NCBI GenBank assembly: GCA_963662895.1 | Contig: OY759982.1 | Coordinates: forward strand, 2,852,001-2,916,000 | DNA length: 64,000 nucleotides | DNA from: GWE2-42-39 sp963662895 | GTDB lineage: Bacteria; Bacteroidota; Bacteroidia; Bacteroidales; Prolixibacteraceae | Reading direction: 5' to 3' | Shown: positions 62,696-64,000 of the stretch, piece by piece | Layout of the letters: each line of letters starts with the position of its first letter | How positions within the stretch are numbered: the stretch's first letter is position 1 | The notes under the pieces: model-generated | The model's input: only the letters and a program-made list of their open reading frames with translations | Databases searched by the model: none | What the model was told of the DNA's origin: nothing | Translations under genes and position numbers: made by a program

Positions 62696-64000
62696 TTAGT
62701 TCCTAAGTCTTACGGTTATTGTTTCTCCATTCTTTATGTTCGTCTGCTTAATAATCCTTTCTCCGCATTTTATTGTCACCTTAATTTTTTCGTTTGAACG
62801 GTCAATCAAAACATCGAAATCAGAGGCAAAGCCTTTTATGTGTCGCAAAGCCATGTGCTCCCATGTTTTTGGCAGGCGTGGCGTCAGTGTAAATGTCTTA
62901 AATCCGGCAGGCCGGATACCAAACATTCCTTCAATAATAATCCGGCAATACAGCCCGCTTTCGCCTGAAAGATGACGCTGGTTCCCTTCCGGCCATGCTT
63001 CAATAGGGTACGGAACATGATCGCCCAGTAACCTTTTGGTAGAATATTCAGACAAATATTTTGTTGCTTTTTCTGTCTCTCCTCCCACAAAAGCCGCCCG
63101 TAACCCGGAAAGGGTAGATCGGTCCCAGAAAATATCGCATCCTGATTGACTCAATAAGCCATTTTTTGTCCACAACCGGGCAAAAAGAGCATCAATCGTT
63201 TCTTTCGCCCGATCGTTGATCCCGGCAAAAACAGGAGCACAAATCCAGGAACGCAGAACATCATTCCCCTTGTAATAAGCATAGGTATTATAGCCTTCGA
63301 CATTCGCTCCGAAATAAGATTCAATTGATTTTCTCAATGCCTTAGCCTGTTTTTCATATTTTGCAACTTGCTTCTGAGGTAATCCCAGTTCTTTCGCCAG
63401 ACAGACCGAAGATATTAGTCCATCGTAATAAAGGGAAGAAACAAGAATATTGGCTTTTCCTGAAGGAAAGCGTCCTTCCAGTTCGTCAGCATCTGATTTT
63501 ACTACTCCTCCCTCATTCAGATTGCGATTACAATATTCCAGGCACCATTCAAGCAAAGGCCAGATATACCGGGCCTCTTTTATATCACCCCGGGTTAACG
63601 CATACCGGGCGCCACCATAGACCAACATTGCCGCATCTCCACAATCACCGGCAGCTTGCCATATATCAGTTCCTTCTGCAATAATGGAACTGGGAACCCG
63701 CTTATAATCCGGGTTCATGTATTTCATATAAAGACGGAAGGTATTCAATGTGGCCTCATTTCCTTTGTCATATCCCAAATAAGGGAAGAAAGGAGCAGCA
63801 TACTCAGACTCATCGTTTGCCCAGATCGCAGCATAATAAGCCTCTCCTCCCGGACAATGCATCAAACCTCCGGCTGTCCGGAACAGACTTTCTGCTATTC
63901 GTATTTTCGAAAAACCAAATTCCTGATTGATTGCCGAATCCGGTGTTTCAAGCATCAAAGTACTCCACATATTATGAACAAATTCATCTCTCAATGCTTT
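62696..64000 (-). CDS. Six-hairpin glycosidase-like enzyme, partial (5' end outside window)
   Basis: The frame is open to the window edge: the codons before the TTG at 63994 are also coding, so the start is missing. The visible ~434 residues form an (alpha/alpha)6-barrel: YYAAIWANDESEYAAPFFPY, DIWQAAGDCGDAAML (acidic, candidate catalytic), YIWPLLEWCLEYCN and YPIEAWPEGNQRHLSGES. A small C-terminal beta domain (about 365-434) follows. Such folds occur in GH78, GH63 and related families; I cannot name the family. It is in line with the propeller lipoprotein (24 bp apart), so the group is a glycan-degradation transcript. Confidence 0.75.
   Translation of the reverse strand, partial: KALRDEFVHNMWSTLMLETPDSAINQEFGFSKIRIAESLFRTAGGLMHCPGGEAYYAAIWANDESEYAAPFFPYLGYDKGNEATLNTFRLYMKYMNPDYKRVPSSIIAEGTDIWQAAGDCGDAAMLVYGGARYALTRGDIKEARYIWPLLEWCLEYCNRNLNEGGVVKSDADELEGRFPSGKANILVSSLYYDGLISSVCLAKELGLPQKQVAKYEKQAKALRKSIESYFGANVEGYNTYAYYKGNDVLRSWICAPVFAGINDRAKETIDALFARLWTKNGLLSQSGCDIFWDRSTLSGLRAAFVGGETEKATKYLSEYSTKRLLGDHVPYPIEAWPEGNQRHLSGESGLYCRIIIEGMFGIRPAGFKTFTLTPRLPKTWEHMALRHIKGFASDFDVLIDRSNEKIKVTIKCGERIIKQTNIKNGETITVRLRN

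Overview
The window looks like a chromosome segment of a Bacteroidales bacterium (phylum Bacteroidota). The evidence is a surface peptidase S46, TonB receptors with Phe-terminated barrels, DUF1080 and Gfo/Idh enzymes, a DUF2023-flavodoxin pair, and promoters of the Bacteroidota form TTG-N19/20-TAnnTTTG. Few genes have Shine-Dalgarno sites. I cannot name the genus. No rRNA, tRNA, CRISPR array or intact transposase was seen.

Layout. 1-4243: a partial membrane-anchored winged-helix regulator divergent from a three-gene sugar module (DUF1080 protein, TIM-barrel isomerase lipoprotein, Tat-exported oxidoreductase). 4305-5397: no gene; repeats. 5398-12216 (minus): Asp/Glu-specific dipeptidyl peptidase (DPP11 type), an outer-membrane barrel, Maf, a KdsC-like phosphatase, a DUF2520 protein and a Kelch protein. 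12217-13420: no intact gene, but a nifH remnant, a regularly spaced ATCAA array and a dispersed GC-rich repeat. 13421-24127: an MFS / LolA-like / RND / outer-membrane-protein cassette, a rearranged AraC copy, perR-ahpC, and a second, decayed copy of the cassette ending in an intact AraC gene. The two copies share a direct repeat of about 0.88 kb that flanks perR-ahpC.

24363-36365: a PRMT-like methyltransferase, a FlK-like thioesterase, a DtxR regulator divergent from a membrane-anchored DtxR-FeoA fusion plus feoB (with a DtxR-type palindrome over the promoter), a His-rich small membrane protein, a TonB receptor with Cys-x-x-Cys in its plug, gpmA, class I aldolase and a CDF metal exporter. 36587-44837 (minus): a second exporter locus in which two RND paralogues flank a methyltransferase with overlapping reading frames. 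44852-52504 (minus): fumC, an LCMT-type methyltransferase, a heterodimeric ABC exporter, a TetR regulator with two matching operators, and another methyltransferase. 53010-55169: DUF2023, flavodoxin and a PchR-like AraC regulator. 55265-60396: a TonB receptor with a 3' frameshift, a TM1266-type ACT protein and a NitT/TauT-class ABC importer. 60374-64000: a GH29 fucosidase, a propeller lipoprotein and a partial six-hairpin glycosidase.

How it fits together (inference). The middle of the window is rich in metal and redox genes: Feo uptake, two DtxR-type proteins, PerR/AhpC, flavodoxin, TonB receptors and CDF efflux. These are interleaved with envelope exporters and four SAM methyltransferases, with no recognisable biosynthetic core enzyme. 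The two ends are glycan-degradation genes. The best leads are the RND pair that lost the first-half proton-relay Asp, the membrane-tethered DtxR-FeoA protein with its operator, the TonB/TM1266/ABC import module, and the relics of nifH and of the duplicated exporter.
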